The position numbers were made by a program, and so were the translations under genes. This document shows, in pieces, positions 62,807 through 64,000 of a DNA stretch of 64,000 bases (the stretch's first letter is position 1; every line of letters starts with the position of its first letter). The notes below the pieces were generated by a model. The model worked only from the letters and a program-made list of their open reading frames with translations, searched no databases and was not told the DNA's origin. The DNA lies in contig JAIXSQ010000013.1 of assembly GCA_027484575.1 (NCBI GenBank), forward strand, positions 62,001-126,000, written 5' to 3'. This DNA is from Comamonadaceae bacterium. Its GTDB lineage: Bacteria > Pseudomonadota > Gammaproteobacteria > Burkholderiales > Burkholderiaceae_C.

Positions 62807-64000
62807 CAGGCGGTGGTGGCCTCGGCCGGCAGGGCCGGCGCGTGGGCGGCGGCGCCCTCGGCGGGCAGGGTGAAGCGGAAGATCGTACCTTGGGGCCGGT
62901 TCGCCTCGAAGGCCAGGAAGCCGCCGTGCTGCTCGACCACCGTGCGGCACAGCGACAGGCCCAGGCCCATGCCCTCGGCCTTGGTGGTGAAGAAGGGCGT
63001 GAACAGCTGCTCGCGAACCTCGTCGGGGATGCCCGGCCCGCGGTCGGCGACCGAGAACTCCAGCCAGCCGGCCTCGGTGCCGGTGGCATTGCCGCTGGTG
63101 CTGCCACCGCCGGCCTGGCGCACCGCGATCACCAGCGCCGGCTGCGCCACGCCGGCCGCGTCCATGGCCTGCATCGCGTTGCGGGCCAGGTTGAGCAGCA
63201 CCTGCTCGACCATCGTGCGGTCCACCAGCACCGCCGGCAGCTGCGGCGCGATCCGGGTGACCACCTGCACCCCCAGCTTGCGCGCCTGCAGTCCCACCAG
63301 CGGCATCACCGCGTCGATCAGGGCCTGGGGCGCGACCGGCTCGCGGGCCTTGTCGCGGCGCCGCACGAAGTCGTGCACGCTCTTGATCACGCGGCCGGCG
63401 CGCTCGGCCTGCTCGGCGATGCGGCGCAGGGCCAGCTGCAGGTCGGCCGGGTCCACGCCGCCGGCGCGCGGCTCCAGCAGATTGAGCGAGCCGGTCGCAT
63501 AGCTGGAGATCGCCGCCAGCGGCTGGTTCAGCTCGTGCGACAGCAGCGAGGCCATCTCGCCGACCGTGGCCAGGCGGGCCGTGGCCTGCAGCCGCTCCTG
63601 GCTGGCGCGCGACAGCTCCTCGATGCGGCGCTGCTCGCTGATGTCCAGGAATGCCGACATCCAGCCGGTCTGCACGCCGCGCGCGTCGATCAGCGGCGCC
63701 TCGATGATCAGCACCGGGAAGCGCGTGCCATCCTTGCGCATGAACACCGACTCGAAGCCCTCGCGCGGCGGCGCGTTGTGGCCGGCCAGGCGGATCTCCT
63801 GCCGCTTCTGGTACTCGCCCGCCAGCTCGGGCGGCCAGTACGGCATGGGCGCGTCGCGGCCGATCAGCTCCTCGGGCGCGAAGCCCACCATGGCGCAGAA
63901 GGCGGGGTTGATGTAGGTGGTGCGGCCACGCAGGTCACGCGCGCGCAGGCCGGTGACCAGCGAGTCCTCCATGGCCTTGCGGAAGGCCAGCGCCTCGGCC
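62806..64000 (-). CDS. PAS-domain sensor histidine kinase, partial (C-terminal part)
   Basis: The window edge cuts the 5' end; the open frame continues to base 64000 without a stop, and the residues just before the first Met (EALAFRKAMEDSLVTGLRA) are typical PAS-domain entry sequence, so the real start lies outside. Visible are a PAS domain with PAC (about the first 130 residues, GFAPEELIGRD), the H-box MASLLSHELNQPLAAISSY, an N-box with LLNLARNAMQAMD and DRGPGIP plus GMGLGLSLCRTVVEQHGG. It is cytoplasmic as far as seen and phosphorylates the adjacent FixJ-type regulator. Signal unknown. Confidence 0.9.
   Translation of the reverse strand, partial: AEALAFRKAMEDSLVTGLRARDLRGRTTYINPAFCAMVGFAPEELIGRDAPMPYWPPELAGEYQKRQEIRLAGHNAPPREGFESVFMRKDGTRFPVLIIEAPLIDARGVQTGWMSAFLDISEQRRIEELSRASQERLQATARLATVGEMASLLSHELNQPLAAISSYATGSLNLLEPRAGGVDPADLQLALRRIAEQAERAGRVIKSVHDFVRRRDKAREPVAPQALIDAVMPLVGLQARKLGVQVVTRIAPQLPAVLVDRTMVEQVLLNLARNAMQAMDAAGVAQPALVIAVRQAGGGSTSGNATGTEAGWLEFSVADRGPGIPDEVREQLFTPFFTTKAEGMGLGLSLCRTVVEQHGGFLAFEANRPQGTIFRFTLPAEGAAAHAPALPAEATTA

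Overview
The window looks like chromosomal DNA of a high-GC betaproteobacterium of the order Burkholderiales, of the Comamonadaceae / Rubrivivax-Leptothrix-Caldimonas type. This is inferred from gene families common there (DUF3567, DUF3108, DUF4197, DUF1631, Smg), from the run of pgk, pyk, fba, purC, purE, purK and tsaC, from the block def - small lipoprotein - fmt next to LysM - dprA - smg, and from extragenic palindromes typical of the group. No rRNA, tRNA, CRISPR array, insertion sequence, phage or plasmid gene is visible. Coding density is very high, no gene-free stretch exceeds 300 bases, and many neighbouring genes overlap by 1-4 bases at stop and start.

Region by region. 1-2.9 kb: a copper-type operon (DUF2946 protein, TonB-dependent receptor, start of a YcnI/DUF1775 protein). 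2.9-7.9 kb: a crotonase, then the trehalose operon otsB - GH15 hydrolase - otsA. 7.9-19.5 kb: scattered metabolism and envelope genes (FAH-family hydrolase, DUF3108, DUF3567, AbrB-type permease, ChaN lipoprotein, glycosyltransferase with omega-aminotransferase, DUF4197, purU, a LysR regulator) and a three-gene unit of secreted YdhR-like protein, ECF sigma factor and thioesterase. 19.6-26.7 kb: a glcD-type dehydrogenase, a 1409-residue two-partner-secretion exoprotein without a visible transporter, and a divergent GT60-like glycosyltransferase. 26.6-31.3 kb: family 4 uracil-DNA glycosylase, rimI, tsaB, PBP4-type dacB, a SemiSWEET protein and an apparently dead SGNH-fold lipoprotein. 31.4-42.2 kb: tsaC, purK, purE, cnoX, purC, fba, an esterase-like lipoprotein, pyk, a fatty acid desaturase and pgk. 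42.3-48.4 kb: azlD, azlC, fmt, a lipoprotein and def on one strand; LysM, dprA and smg on the other. 48.4-54.1 kb: a DUF1631 protein with a polyglycine linker, then secF, secD and yajC. 54.3-58.5 kb: a fused indolepyruvate oxidoreductase with a divergent Lrp/AsnC regulator. 58.5-64 kb: a PhoX phosphatase, mltA, a 43-codon membrane micro-ORF, and a FixJ-type regulator with its PAS histidine kinase, cut by the window edge.

Functionally most of this is housekeeping: lower glycolysis (fba, pgk, pyk), purine and one-carbon metabolism (purC, purE, purK, purU, fmt), tRNA t6A synthesis (tsaB, tsaC), protein export (secDF-yajC) and wall turnover (dacB, mltA, LysM). The best regulatory signals are an FNR/Anr box with class II spacing in front of the desaturase, four 11-base-phased PhoB half-sites followed by a -10 in front of phoX, and a perfect palindrome just behind the lrp promoter. 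I see no convincing wholly new multigene system. The nearest candidates are the orphan exoprotein with its divergent glycosyltransferase, the ECF sigma unit, the SGNH pseudoenzyme, and the micro-ORF that shares its start with mltA.
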